Origin: Phycisphaeraceae bacterium
Lineage (GTDB): Bacteria; Planctomycetota; Phycisphaerae; Phycisphaerales; Phycisphaeraceae
Reading direction: 5' to 3'
NCBI GenBank assembly: GCA_002704825.1
Contig: PAIY01000228.1
Location: 1 to 64,000, forward strand
Length of the DNA stretch: 64,000 nt
Shown in pieces: positions 8,315-17,969 of this stretch. Positions within the stretch are counted from its first letter, which is position 1. The number at the start of each line of letters is the position of its first letter. The position numbers and the translations under genes were made by a program. The notes under the pieces were generated by a model. The model saw only the letters and a list, made by a program, of their open reading frames with translations. It searched no databases and was not told the DNA's origin.

Positions 8315-10228
8315 TTAGAAGGTGATGGTCACCTTGCCGTAAACGCCGCGTTCGATTTCACCATAAGCACCCTGGCTATCGGTGTACTCTGGATGGCTGT
8401 TATCCAGGAGATTCTGTCCCCAGACGGCGACTTCGATATTGTCCTTGGGTCGCCAGGTCAGGCCCAGGTCATAACGGAAAAACGAGGGAATATTGACGGC
8501 AGGCACATTGTCATACCAGTAAAGGGCTGTGTTGAGTTCGAACTGATCATTCAGGTCATAATACGCACGGACGCTTGCCTGGTTGCGCGGGCTGGTTCCT
8601 TCCTGGGCCGCACCGGCTGCTGGGTGCGCTTCGACATTCTGGAAGGTGTAGTTGCCGATGAGCTTGAGGTTCTCTGCCACTTGCCAGGTCGCGCTGGCTT
8701 CAAAGCCGTAGGACTCGGCATGCTGATTGTTATCCGGAGGAAAACCGGTCGAAGCGAGATCTTCATACTTGTTGATGTAGGTCGCCATATCCAGTGCAAG
8801 ATGCTCATTGAAGGAGATGCGGTAACCCGCTTCATAAGCCAGCACATCGGTGGAACGCAGGTTGGGATTACTGAAGTTAAGGAAGGTACTCGTCAACCCC
8901 GTTTCCAATCGCGAAGGCGTACGAACGGCACGGGAAATGGCACCCCAGAAGGTATGCCCATCCTTGACGCGCCAACTCAAACGAGCACTGGGCTGGAATT
9001 CAAACTGCGTGTATTCGTTGTGTTCGATCTTGGTGCCGATGGTGAAAAACAGTTTGTCAGGAGACAGTGTCATCGTGTCCTGAATAAACGCGCTGAAGGT
9101 GTTATCAGCCTTGGCACGCGGGATGAAGTCAAAGGAGTTCGTCGGCAACGGGACGATCGTGTCCCGGCGCCAGTGATAATTCAGACCCCAGATCATGCTG
9201 TGACCTTCAGCAGGCACGAAGCTGTGCTGCAGGTCAAAGTCCAATGAGTTGGCTTCCAGGTCATTGAGCGCTTCGTCTTTGCGGACGACGTGGTCATAGT
9301 AGAACTGGAGTTGGAGATTCGAATTCTCGGAGAAATCGTGCGACCAACGGGCAAGCAGATTTCCGCCGCGTAAAATATTGGTCCCATTGTTGGCATTGTC
9401 GTTGGCATCCATGTCCGCGTAGTACCAATCGCCCTGCAAGGTCAGATGATCCGCCCCCGCCTGGTTATCGATACGAAAACCGGTCTTGGTTCGCTTAAAT
9501 TCATCGTCGTTCTCGTTGCCGGCCGGTGTCTTGGTATCGTCGAACATCTGATACTTACCGTAGACGCGGAAATGTGCATTGTCGTTGATCTTGCCACCGT
9601 AACGCAAAACCGTATTGTTAAGATCCTCGGTTCCCGCAGAAGTCGAAAAGAGCACGCCCTGTGTGTCCTTGGCATCCTTGGTGGTAATGTTGATCACCCC
9701 GTTAACGGCATTGGCACCCCAAAGTGTACCGCCGGGACCACGAATCACTTCCACGGATTTGAGATCTTCCATGACCGTGTCCTGAATATCCCAGAACACA
9801 CCGCTAAATAGCGGCGTATAAATGCTCCGGCCATCCATCATCACCAGCATGTATTTGTTGTACTGGGCATTAAACCCACGGGCACTGATCGCCCAGTTGT
9901 TGGCATCAATCCGACCCACGTGCAGACCTGGAACCAGGCGTAACAATTCGGGAATCGATTGGTGACCCGTTCGTTTGATATCTTCTTCAGAGATCACAGT
10001 GATGGCGCCCGGTGCGTCGGAGAGTTTCATCCCCTTGCCCTTGGTCACAGAGGAAACCTCGACATTCATCAAGGCATCCAGATCCATCTCCGCGAAGTCT
10101 TCTTCAGCCTTCACCTGCGTGCCGGCACAAAGTCCGACGATCAAAACACAACAGAAAAGCGTTTGCATCCGTGCAAAGCGGCCTTTGAGATTCAGGCCTG
10201 ACGATAAAGTCCATTTGCTGTGCAGCAT
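8315..10228 (-). CDS. TonB-dependent outer-membrane receptor (paralogue 2)
   Basis: Paralogue of the gene at 6251. The start chosen is the ATG at 10228 (MLHSKWTL), which has AAGGAG six to eight bases upstream; the longer reading from 10294 lacks support. The protein has 637 residues: signal sequence, then EDFAEMDLDALMNVEVSSV, a plug with GFNAQYNKYMLVMMDGRS and VEVIRGPGGTLWGANAVNGV, a barrel, and the end GKVTITF. The shared N terminus suggests a recent duplication, while the barrel loops have diverged, which would suit two related substrates. A 162-base gap separates the paralogues and holds no gene or clear terminator. Confidence 0.94.
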   Translation of the reverse strand: MLHSKWTLSSGLNLKGRFARMQTLFCCVLIVGLCAGTQVKAEEDFAEMDLDALMNVEVSSVTKGKGMKLSDAPGAITVISEEDIKRTGHQSIPELLRLVPGLHVGRIDANNWAISARGFNAQYNKYMLVMMDGRSIYTPLFSGVFWDIQDTVMEDLKSVEVIRGPGGTLWGANAVNGVINITTKDAKDTQGVLFSTSAGTEDLNNTVLRYGGKINDNAHFRVYGKYQMFDDTKTPAGNENDDEFKRTKTGFRIDNQAGADHLTLQGDWYYADMDANDNANNGTNILRGGNLLARWSHDFSENSNLQLQFYYDHVVRKDEALNDLEANSLDFDLQHSFVPAEGHSMIWGLNYHWRRDTIVPLPTNSFDFIPRAKADNTFSAFIQDTMTLSPDKLFFTIGTKIEHNEYTQFEFQPSARLSWRVKDGHTFWGAISRAVRTPSRLETGLTSTFLNFSNPNLRSTDVLAYEAGYRISFNEHLALDMATYINKYEDLASTGFPPDNNQHAESYGFEASATWQVAENLKLIGNYTFQNVEAHPAAGAAQEGTSPRNQASVRAYYDLNDQFELNTALYWYDNVPAVNIPSFFRYDLGLTWRPKDNIEVAVWGQNLLDNSHPEYTDSQGAYGEIERGVYGKVTITF

Positions 10229-10725
10229 GTTTGTCTCCTTGAAATCTGGACAAGCTACAGTGACAAATGAGTTCTTCGGCCTTTTGATTAACACAGTTTA
10301 GACATTGGTCCTACCCTTTGTTATCAGACCTTTTGTGGAATCATGACTTCCACAATTAGGAATCCTCCCAATATTTCACTCGCAATATTTAACCCAGTTC
10401 CGATAAGTATTTTGTTATCTATCTTGCCAAACAAATACTTACCGGACATATTTGAAGTGACATATGTGTCATGCGAAATAGTTTATATGGAGATCAAACG
10501 TCCGTATTTTAAAAATGGGGTATCTGTACAGGCTACATACCCTGTTCTCGGGTGTGTTTTGGCAATCTGGGGTAGTAAAATATTTAAAAAAAAAGTTGGA
10601 TTCTCTGAAAAAAAACAGCATGTTCCCATGCCGACCAATATGCCCATTGAGTCTGCGCAACAGATATCGCAAACCCTAATCAAACTCGCAAATCCATCTC
10701 AAGATTGTCTGATGGGTCGATGGAT
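10229..10725. other. AT-rich intergenic region
   Basis: About 500 bases upstream of the second TonB receptor and downstream of the sulfatase gene, visibly richer in A and T than its surroundings, with runs of A. A 128-codon open frame on the plus strand (10343-10729) has no ribosome site, no recognisable domain and runs into the sulfatase 3' end, so I do not call it a gene. The receptor promoter should lie at its left end. Confidence 0.5.
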
Positions 10726-12192
10726 TTAGTTGTAGGTCAACTGCTCAGGCCAGGTACGACAGTCGCGGTCGTAGGGCATGACGTCCGAAGTAGCTAGCAT
10801 CCATTGCAACAGGTTCTCGTTAAGATCGGCCTTCACGTCCGAATAACTCGGATCATCAATCAGGTTCACCGATTCCGTCGGATCCTTTTTCATGTCGTAC
10901 AACTCGCTGATGTCCTTGGTTCGGCGAATCAATTTATACGCCGACGAACGCACCATCACCGCACGGCAAATCGACTCAGGCTGGACTTCCTGCTGATGCG
11001 TCTTGGGATAGTAGATGTGCTCGGGGTTGGTGATCATCGGCTTGGGATCGTAGCCTTTATGACCTTCGTGACCACCGTTGAACTCAAAGGCAACATAGTC
11101 ACCGGGCAGATCATAGCCCCCCTCTGCATAGACATAACGATCCGGGTCGCCGGCTTCACCGTTGAGTTGTGGAACAAGCGAGCGGCCGAACTGCGTGTGT
11201 TTGAGTTCATAGCCTGCAAGCTCGGCGGTGGTGATGGCGATGTCCTGAAGTTCGACCGGTTCAGTCACACGATGTCCCTGCTTGCCACCGGGCGTGGAGA
11301 TGATCAGGGGAACGTGGGTCAGATCGTCATCCAGTGCGGAACTCCATTTTTCGACCAGGCCACGATGCCCCGCCCAATCGCCATGATCAGAGAAGAACAT
11401 CAAAGTGGTGCAATCCCCTGCGGGTGATTCTTCCAACGCAGTGAGTAACTTGCCGAACATGTGATCGGCATAGCTGACCATGCCCAGGTAAACAGCCATG
11501 ATCTTTTTCAGATCATCAGCACATTCATCCAGCTTGCGGTGATGGCGAATCCACTTGTGGAACGCGGGTGCTTTTTCGATACGCTTTTCAAGCAACGGTG
11601 GAATCTCATCCGGACTATACATGCTATACCACGGTTCCGGACAGGAATAAGGGCAATGCGGTAATGCAGTGGTGATGTACCACATAAATGGCTTATCGCC
11701 GACCTTCCAATTGCGAACATACTCCGCAGCAACTTCCGCGCACGCCATGTCACGATGGTCGTCGGACATGGGTTCATAGAGAAAATTCATGAATCCCGGT
11801 TCATTGGGATCGTTATGTACACGCTGGGTATGACCTGCACCTTTGGGCATGTGAATCTCATGGACACTTTCAGCAAACGACTCGGCTGCCAACGCATCAT
11901 TCTTACCCACACAGTGAACGTCATAGCCGTTCTGTTTGAGATACTTGAGCGTGTTGGGTTCATCAGGCTGAAGCAGATGCCAGAGACTGCGATGGCCGCG
12001 GACATGTGGATACCATCCCGTCAGAAAGCTGCATCGCGAAGGCGTACAGACGGTGTGCTGAACAAAGCAATTCTCAAATGTTGTCCCCCGTGCAGCCAGA
12101 CGATCAATGTTGGGCGTCTTAACCAATGGGTGACCATAACAGCCAAGCACGTCAGCACGCATTTCGTCGGGATTGTAATAAATGATGTTCAT
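10726..12192 (-). CDS. Type I (formylglycine) sulfatase
   Basis: Hydrolyses sulfate esters, probably on a sulfated polysaccharide or glycan. The start chosen is the ATG at 12192 (MNIIYYNPDEMRADVLGCYG), preceded by AAAGGCAG; this gives 488 residues. The maturation motif CTPSR, whose Cys becomes formylglycine, lies near residue 50, and later metal/active-site segments include FFSDHGDWAGHRGL. No signal peptide is seen at this start, so it may act in the cytoplasm, unless a start further upstream is used. It borders an AraC regulator and glycosidase genes, which fits a polysaccharide degradation locus. Confidence 0.93.
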   Translation of the reverse strand: MNIIYYNPDEMRADVLGCYGHPLVKTPNIDRLAARGTTFENCFVQHTVCTPSRCSFLTGWYPHVRGHRSLWHLLQPDEPNTLKYLKQNGYDVHCVGKNDALAAESFAESVHEIHMPKGAGHTQRVHNDPNEPGFMNFLYEPMSDDHRDMACAEVAAEYVRNWKVGDKPFMWYITTALPHCPYSCPEPWYSMYSPDEIPPLLEKRIEKAPAFHKWIRHHRKLDECADDLKKIMAVYLGMVSYADHMFGKLLTALEESPAGDCTTLMFFSDHGDWAGHRGLVEKWSSALDDDLTHVPLIISTPGGKQGHRVTEPVELQDIAITTAELAGYELKHTQFGRSLVPQLNGEAGDPDRYVYAEGGYDLPGDYVAFEFNGGHEGHKGYDPKPMITNPEHIYYPKTHQQEVQPESICRAVMVRSSAYKLIRRTKDISELYDMKKDPTESVNLIDDPSYSDVKADLNENLLQWMLATSDVMPYDRDCRTWPEQLTYN

Positions 12193-12367
12193 GTCACTGC
12201 CTTTCAAAACCGGGGTAGCACCCGAGGATAGTGTGACAGGACGGCGTCGACAAGATGTTTGAGCAATGAAAGTTTGATGAACTTGCATGAACATGACGCT
12301 GGAGTATTCATCTCGCTATCAATAAAAACAATCGAGCACATGCATGGCTTATGACATCAATAGAAAC

Positions 12368-12844
12368 TCAAATACGCGACAGTGAAATCAATAAATAAGA
12401 AAAGAGTGCTGAGAAAAAACAGATCACAATTGCCAAAACATACCACCATATATTGCGGGGAGCATGCCGATGCAAGTTCAAGCAAAGAAAGCCCATTGGC
12501 AGAGCAAACACGGATACCAATAACATCATCGCCAAGCTGTCAGAATACATCTGAGAATCAAATAACAAACCTAATATCGATGTGGTAACACGCGTATATT
12601 GATATCCAACTAACCCCAAATAGGACCCTGTAAATGCACAAATTGGCATTAAACACACCAGGAACATCATTGGATTAATGCGACGCAGAAAACGATACAC
12701 ACCTTTGGGCTTAGGATGACCTGACCATGTTTCTGGATCAAAACCAACAAACGATCGGCCACACTCAGGGCACACATCCTTTTCCAATTGGTCTAATGGA
12801 TACGAACAGTGTTTACAAAATCGTTTGGGAACTGGATCAGCCAA
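12368..12844 (-). CDS. Small zinc-ribbon membrane protein
   Basis: Unrecognised protein of 158 residues. The N terminus carries a zinc ribbon (FCKHCSYPLDQL and then DVCPECGRSF), followed by three or four hydrophobic helices. This plan recurs in the window at 37761, 39575, 52341 and 53593. The neighbour upstream, 24 bases away, is the AraC regulator on the same strand, so the two may be co-transcribed. Function unknown. Confidence 0.75.
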   Translation of the reverse strand: MADPVPKRFCKHCSYPLDQLEKDVCPECGRSFVGFDPETWSGHPKPKGVYRFLRRINPMMFLVCLMPICAFTGSYLGLVGYQYTRVTTSILGLLFDSQMYSDSLAMMLLVSVFALPMGFLCLNLHRHAPRNIWWYVLAIVICFFSALFSYLLISLSRI

Positions 12845-12868
12845 TGCACACCCTCCGGTGTTGACATT

Positions 12869-13831
12869 CTACCCACTCACAACCTTCTTGCGATAGGCTC
12901 CGGGGGGCATGCCTGCGATTTGTTTGAAGCGTCGGGAAAAATAGTATTCGCTGCCAAATCCCAGTTCATCTGCGATCTGTTTAAGTGGGATTTGGGCATG
13001 CTGCAGACGTTGGCAGGCCTGCTCGATAATCAGTCGGGCGTGGTAGTTGGTTGGCGTCATGCCCGAGAGTCGTTTGAATTTCTTGCGGTAGGTTTGCTGG
13101 GTGACGGCAAAGTGTTTTGCGAGCTGGCGCAGATCCAGGGGCTGATCCAGGGGCCAGGCGCGCAGATGATGCTGCGCCGCTTCAAGCCAACGAACATCGG
13201 CATCCTCCCAGGGGGTCTGCCAGGCCTGACACATCTGACTGATCAACGCAATGAACTTGCCGGTATCGGTGACGGTGGGGTTGCGACCGGGCTTAGCCAA
13301 CGGCAAGACAATCTCATGAATTTTCTCAAGCCAATGACTGACCGGTTCAAGTCGGCGGATGGACACCTTGGGATCGAGCATGTTCTGTCCCACCCAACCG
13401 TGGAAAACTTCGCCGGTGAAATTGACATTGATTTCATCCCAGCGTGTTCCGGGGTCCGGGGCGTAAACGTGTTCCTGGTCAGGGAACATGCAGATCAAAT
13501 CGCCCGCTGAGAGCGCAATGCCTTTGGGATGACGAGCGTCGACATAGCGTCCTTTGCCTTTGAGCAGATAACTCAATGAGAAGTACGGCAGCTTGCGCAT
13601 TTCCATGGGATGCCTGGAGAGTTGCAGCGACATCGCCCAACTATGATGAATCTGTGAACTGCGAAACAACGTCCCACCCGGCAAATGGTACATGGACTCA
13701 TACAGCAGCCAATAGCCACGGGGAGCCTGATCAGTCATACCATAATGGACAAAATAATTACCACCATGGATATGGCTTAATTGTTTTAACGGGGCAAGAA
13801 TACTATCAATTGACGATTGTTTACGCGGCAT
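12869..13831 (-). CDS. AraC-family transcriptional regulator
   Basis: DNA-binding regulator of 320 residues. The N-terminal half looks like a cupin sensor (KGKGRYVDARHPKGIALSAG, FPDQEHVYAPD), and the C-terminal ~100 residues hold two helix-turn-helix units, LRQLAKHFAVTQQTYRKKFK and IADELGFGSEYYFSRRFKQI. It is transcribed away from the prepilin/glycosidase genes, with 61 bases between the start codons, so it probably controls them from this shared promoter region in response to a sugar. Confidence 0.92.
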   Translation of the reverse strand: MPRKQSSIDSILAPLKQLSHIHGGNYFVHYGMTDQAPRGYWLLYESMYHLPGGTLFRSSQIHHSWAMSLQLSRHPMEMRKLPYFSLSYLLKGKGRYVDARHPKGIALSAGDLICMFPDQEHVYAPDPGTRWDEINVNFTGEVFHGWVGQNMLDPKVSIRRLEPVSHWLEKIHEIVLPLAKPGRNPTVTDTGKFIALISQMCQAWQTPWEDADVRWLEAAQHHLRAWPLDQPLDLRQLAKHFAVTQQTYRKKFKRLSGMTPTNYHARLIIEQACQRLQHAQIPLKQIADELGFGSEYYFSRRFKQIAGMPPGAYRKKVVSG

Positions 13832-13892
13832 CAGAATATTATAAACCCCAAACCACGTCCCTCACCACACCATACCGAAAAGTGATAATTGT

Positions 13893-14657
13893 ATGATAAC
13901 ACCACTACCCCATTGCTCAAGAAAATCACACGACGGCTTCACACTCATCGAACTGCTGGTGGTGATCAGTATCATCTCACTGCTCATTGCGATCCTGCTG
14001 CCGGCATTGGGCGCCGCACGCAAGTCCGCTCAAAGCGTTAGCTGTTTAAACAATCTCAAGCAGATCGGCATCGCCGAAGCCGTCTACGAGAATGCCACCG
14101 GGTACTACACCGCAGCACGCATGGGAAGCACAGGTTTGACCTATTGGGTGGATCGCTGGGAGATGCAGCTTCAACGTGTGTCCTTTGGCAAGAGTCGACC
14201 CACAAGCTGGGGTGAAGCCAACCGCATGGTCCAGCGGGACGCTCCCTTTCATTGTCCGACCTTGCAATACGACAACAGCGACTGGAAATCGTACGGCCAC
14301 AACAGCTTTGAATACCTTGTCGAATCGGACTTGGGCGGACGCATGGGACCTGCCAAAATGGTGCAGAATCATTTTCGGTACACCGTCAGTTCCCAATCCG
14401 TCAGCAGCGTCTACAACAACGCAAAAATTATCTTCATCAGCGATAGCTACAACTACAACGCAGTCCATGAAGGTAATTACTTTGACATGCATACGGCAAG
14501 CACACATTGGTATGAAACACCCCCCACAGGGGTCACAAAAGAGGCAACGGGATTTCGCCATCCCGGTGAAACCAAAAATACACTGTTCCTGGACCTGCAT
14601 GCTGAGCCTGTTGGCAAGGATCGTACCGTCGCTGCGGTGCTGGCATTAACTGATTAA
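13893..14657 (+). CDS. Prepilin-like protein (type II secretion pseudopilin-type N terminus)
   Basis: Protein of 254 residues with a prepilin leader: a short basic N terminus, then [23 protein letters not shown], cut by the prepilin peptidase before Phe and methylated. The helix continues to [10 protein letters not shown] and NNLKQIG, as in the planctomycete/lentisphaeral xcpT-like family. The C-terminal domain includes [18 protein letters not shown], a pattern of the H-X9-DG family. Such proteins often sit beside glycosidases and AraC regulators, as here, but their role is unknown; surface display or secretion linked to polysaccharide use is a guess. Confidence 0.88.
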   Translation: MITPLPHCSRKSHDGFTLIELLVVISIISLLIAILLPALGAARKSAQSVSCLNNLKQIGIAEAVYENATGYYTAARMGSTGLTYWVDRWEMQLQRVSFGKSRPTSWGEANRMVQRDAPFHCPTLQYDNSDWKSYGHNSFEYLVESDLGGRMGPAKMVQNHFRYTVSSQSVSSVYNNAKIIFISDSYNYNAVHEGNYFDMHTASTHWYETPPTGVTKEATGFRHPGETKNTLFLDLHAEPVGKDRTVAAVLALTD

Positions 14658-14720
14658 CACCTCAGCCAGCAAAGCAATCATCAACGGTTCGTATTTCACT
14701 AATCACATGGAGTAATTACC

Positions 14721-16658
14721 TTGAATCGTCTTCGCAACGTATTGATCATGTTCCTGCACCTGGCAATGACAGCCCCCCTGCTTGCTGCTGGCCATCCACA
14801 ACTCGGCGTCCAGACGCACTACGGACACAAAGGCTGGGAACCACTGTCCACGCTCGACGCCATCAAGGAAATGGGCGTGGGTTGGATTCGTGATGACCTG
14901 TTCTGGAGCAGTGTCGAAAAGGAAAAAGGCCAATACGAGATTCCCGACTATGCATGGGAATGGATCAAGGCCGCCCAGGCACGTGACCTGAAAATCATCG
15001 TGATCCTCAACGGCAGCAACGGCAAATACGAAGACAAATTCGACCCCCAGGCTTATGCCAACTTCGCACGTTTCGTTGCCAAAGAACTCAAAGGCCATGT
15101 CCACGCATTGGAATTGATCAATGAACCATTCAATCACTTCCGACGCGGACAACCCAACTATGGCAAGGAACCCAGTCACTGGAACGCGTGGGATCCCCAA
15201 ACCGGTCAAACCGACCCGTGGTTATTCAAGTATCAACAAGCCATGAACAGCATGGCCGATGCCATCCATGAAGTCGCCCCCAACCAGTTCAAGATTCTTG
15301 CCCTGGGTTGCTCACCGCCGGTCAATGCACGTCTACTGAAAATGGGCATCTCACCGAATGTCGATGGCATGGTGCTCCACCCCTACTCCCACCGTTCGAT
15401 TCCCGAACTCCAGGCCTATGGCAACACCGCAGGCTATCTCAAACGTGACGGCATCACCGTCGGAGACGAGCGAGGTACATTCGTCTCCATCAACCAGGAA
15501 TTAATGGCACTCGCTGCCAAACACAACGGCCCCAAAGAACTCTGGCTCACCGAGCAGGGATACACCACTCGTTGGAAACACAGCGGCTCACGTTTCGCCG
15601 GTTACACTGAATCCGCCCAGGCCAAGTACGCCCAGCGACGCCTCATGGAATGCCTGGGCAGCGGTGTCCGGTTTGCGGCCTGGTACAACTTCTATGAAAA
15701 AGGGAATCGCCCCAACAACAGTGAAGACCATTTCGGCATCATGCGCCGTGATGGCTCACTCAAGCCTGCGTACCACGCCATCCAAACCGTCGCCAAAACC
15801 ATGCTCGGTTGGAAAGATGAAAACTGGGGCGATGTCAAAGTCTTCCTGATGGAGGATCGTCCTGACACCTGGCCGATCGTCTGGGACGGATCACGGATGG
15901 CAAGTACCGGTGCGTCACGTGCCTACACCTTTGCCAAGGACAAACAGCGTGCCGTGGCCATCTGGTCCACCGAACGGGCCGACGGTGATCTGCAGCCGCG
16001 CAGCGCCGATGTGCAGATCATCTCCGATCGGGTGACCCGCACAATCACCGCCCTGGATATGATGACCGGCCAGATCACCGATGTCGCATTCGAACAGAAC
16101 GGCCAGACCATCACCATCAAGCAGATGTCGATTCTCGATCATCCCGTCTTGCTGATACTTGATGGCGCACAACCTGCTGTCACAGAACAAAAACCGTCAA
16201 GCAATGTGTTTGCTTCCGATCAGGCCTGGAAAATCAGCAAAAGCAGTGGCGTGAACGCGACATGGACGCTTGGTCAAAGTGATAATCACAATCAAGCCAC
16301 ACTCGAATTTACCTGGCCTCAAAAGGGCGGATTCTGTGGCGCAAGCACGCAACTGACCCTCAATGAAGGAACTGACATCATCAGCTTTGAACACAACGCG
16401 TCAGTTCCAACCACCCTGCTGCTACGCGTCTATGACAGCAGCAAGCAAACCCACCAATTCAAATTCCGTGCCAGTGGCAGCGGGCAATGGCAAGCTTACA
16501 AAATCAACATCGCCCGGAATCGAAAACAAAGCTGGGGTGGCGCCAACGACAAGACAATCCACTACCCCATCACCGGTATTCTACTGGGCGCCGAACAGGC
16601 TGGTGACGCCAGCAACGGTACGGTCCAGTTCCGTGACCTGCAAATGGCCAAACCCTGA
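14721..16658 (+). CDS. Secreted clan GH-A glycoside hydrolase with C-terminal beta-sandwich
   Basis: Retaining glycosidase of 645 residues starting at TTG 14721, with GGAG eight bases upstream and a signal peptide (MNRLRNVLIMFLHLAMTAPL, cleavage near LLAAG). The TIM barrel shows an acid/base Glu in ALELINEPFNH (~135) and a nucleophile Glu in ELWLTEQGYTT (~278), the clan GH-A arrangement, closest in feel to GH39/GH5-type xylosidases and cellulases. Residues ~490-645 form a separate beta-rich domain (VTWTLGQ-like strands, FRDLQ end) that could bind carbohydrate. It lies between the prepilin-like and sialidase-fold genes, all on one strand. The exact GH family is uncertain. Confidence 0.85.
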   Translation: MNRLRNVLIMFLHLAMTAPLLAAGHPQLGVQTHYGHKGWEPLSTLDAIKEMGVGWIRDDLFWSSVEKEKGQYEIPDYAWEWIKAAQARDLKIIVILNGSNGKYEDKFDPQAYANFARFVAKELKGHVHALELINEPFNHFRRGQPNYGKEPSHWNAWDPQTGQTDPWLFKYQQAMNSMADAIHEVAPNQFKILALGCSPPVNARLLKMGISPNVDGMVLHPYSHRSIPELQAYGNTAGYLKRDGITVGDERGTFVSINQELMALAAKHNGPKELWLTEQGYTTRWKHSGSRFAGYTESAQAKYAQRRLMECLGSGVRFAAWYNFYEKGNRPNNSEDHFGIMRRDGSLKPAYHAIQTVAKTMLGWKDENWGDVKVFLMEDRPDTWPIVWDGSRMASTGASRAYTFAKDKQRAVAIWSTERADGDLQPRSADVQIISDRVTRTITALDMMTGQITDVAFEQNGQTITIKQMSILDHPVLLILDGAQPAVTEQKPSSNVFASDQAWKISKSSGVNATWTLGQSDNHNQATLEFTWPQKGGFCGASTQLTLNEGTDIISFEHNASVPTTLLLRVYDSSKQTHQFKFRASGSGQWQAYKINIARNRKQSWGGANDKTIHYPITGILLGAEQAGDASNGTVQFRDLQMAKP

Positions 16659-16721
16659 TCATCCTTTGCCCCCTACGCACACAACCATCACACACTGCCA
16701 ACACAACAAGGATTTTCAAAC

Positions 16722-17969
16722 ATGCTGGCAAGCGAACAAATCATTTACCAATCCCCAGACCCACAAGGCGTCTACTGCTACTCCCCAGCCTTATTGCAAA
16801 CACCCACCGGTCGACTCATCGCCACCTGTGATCTGGGCGGGCCCGGTGTCAAAAATCTGCCCGGGATCAAATCTCAAAAAGGCGATGACACCGCAGGCAA
16901 CCAGGGCAAAGTCTTCATCTCCGATGATCACGGCGAAACATGGGAACATGTCCACGACTTCCCCATGCTCCACGCCCGACCCTTTGCAGCAGGCGACCGA
17001 CTCTACATCCTCGGACACAGCGGCGCCATGGGAATCTGCGTCTCACATGACGATGGCAACACATGGTCAAATGTCGTCACGCTCGATGATCAACACGACT
17101 GGCATCAAGCGCCCTGCGCTTACGACATCCAGGACAACCAAATCTACATCTGCATGGAAAGCCGCATCCCCAAACACGGTTGGCCCGGTGTCCAGCCTGT
17201 GGTCATGCGTGCCAATCTTGATGACGACTTGACCCAACGTGAAAGCTGGACTTTCTCCAACCCGCTGGATTACGACACGCTATTGGATATCCACCAACCC
17301 ATCGGCACGCCAGTCTTCCCCGAAGGCGTTGTCGCTCCCGATCGCTGGTACGGCAATGCAGGCTGGCTGGAAACCCATGTTGTCCGCATCCGGGATCAAC
17401 GACATCAGCTTCACGACCCGGAAAACAAAACCGTCCACCTGTTCATGCGACTAGCCTCCGGCAGAACCCATCTCGGTGCGATCGCTCAATGTCGTGAACT
17501 CAAAGACGGTCGGCTGAAAACCGAATTGGTCCCCACCGCCGGCAACAGTACGCTGACTTACATCGCACTTCCCGGTGGACACATGAAATTCCATTTACTG
17601 TTTGACGATCTCACACAGATATGGTGGCTTCTTTCCAGTCAAACCACCGACAGCATGGTCAAACCCGAACTGATGGCAAAAGACCGCTACGGCATGCCGG
17701 ACAATGAACGCCATCGCCTGCAACTACACTACTCGACGAACCTTTTCGACTGGATTCCTGCAGGCCTCGTTGCGGTCGGCCAAAGCCAACTGCATTCACG
17801 TCACTATGCCAGCATGATTAACTCCGGTGACGATCTGTTGATTCTCAGTCGAAGTGGTGACGAACGCGCAGCCTCAGCTCACAACGGCAATCTGCTGACT
17901 TTCCATCGCGTGAAGAACTTCCGTGATCTGATCGACCCATCAATTCTGCAAAGTCCGGCTTATGCCTAA
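16722..17969 (+). CDS. Sialidase-fold (BNR/Asp-box) protein
   Basis: Protein of 415 residues expected to form a six-bladed propeller. Two Asp boxes are clear: SDDHGETW (67-74) and SHDDGNTW (108-115), followed by further degenerate blades. Sialidases and related exo-glycosidases share this fold. No signal peptide is visible at the ATG at 16722. It follows the GH-A gene by 63 bases and probably belongs to its operon. Its last 30 bases overlap the 3' end of the convergent gene at 17940. Whether it cleaves sialic acid or another sugar cannot be told. Confidence 0.82.
   Translation: MLASEQIIYQSPDPQGVYCYSPALLQTPTGRLIATCDLGGPGVKNLPGIKSQKGDDTAGNQGKVFISDDHGETWEHVHDFPMLHARPFAAGDRLYILGHSGAMGICVSHDDGNTWSNVVTLDDQHDWHQAPCAYDIQDNQIYICMESRIPKHGWPGVQPVVMRANLDDDLTQRESWTFSNPLDYDTLLDIHQPIGTPVFPEGVVAPDRWYGNAGWLETHVVRIRDQRHQLHDPENKTVHLFMRLASGRTHLGAIAQCRELKDGRLKTELVPTAGNSTLTYIALPGGHMKFHLLFDDLTQIWWLLSSQTTDSMVKPELMAKDRYGMPDNERHRLQLHYSTNLFDWIPAGLVAVGQSQLHSRHYASMINSGDDLLILSRSGDERAASAHNGNLLTFHRVKNFRDLIDPSILQSPAYA

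Noticed and set aside
8393-9247. 284-codon open frame antisense to the TonB receptor
   Set aside because: Opposes a clearly conserved receptor and shows no domain; a shadow frame.
10343-10729. 128-codon plus-strand frame in the AT-rich gap
   Set aside because: No ribosome site, no motif, low-complexity AT-rich DNA; kept only as a remark.
16363-17232. 289-codon plus-strand frame across the GH-A and sialidase genes
   Set aside because: Thr/Pro/Ser-rich, spans two well-supported genes in another frame.
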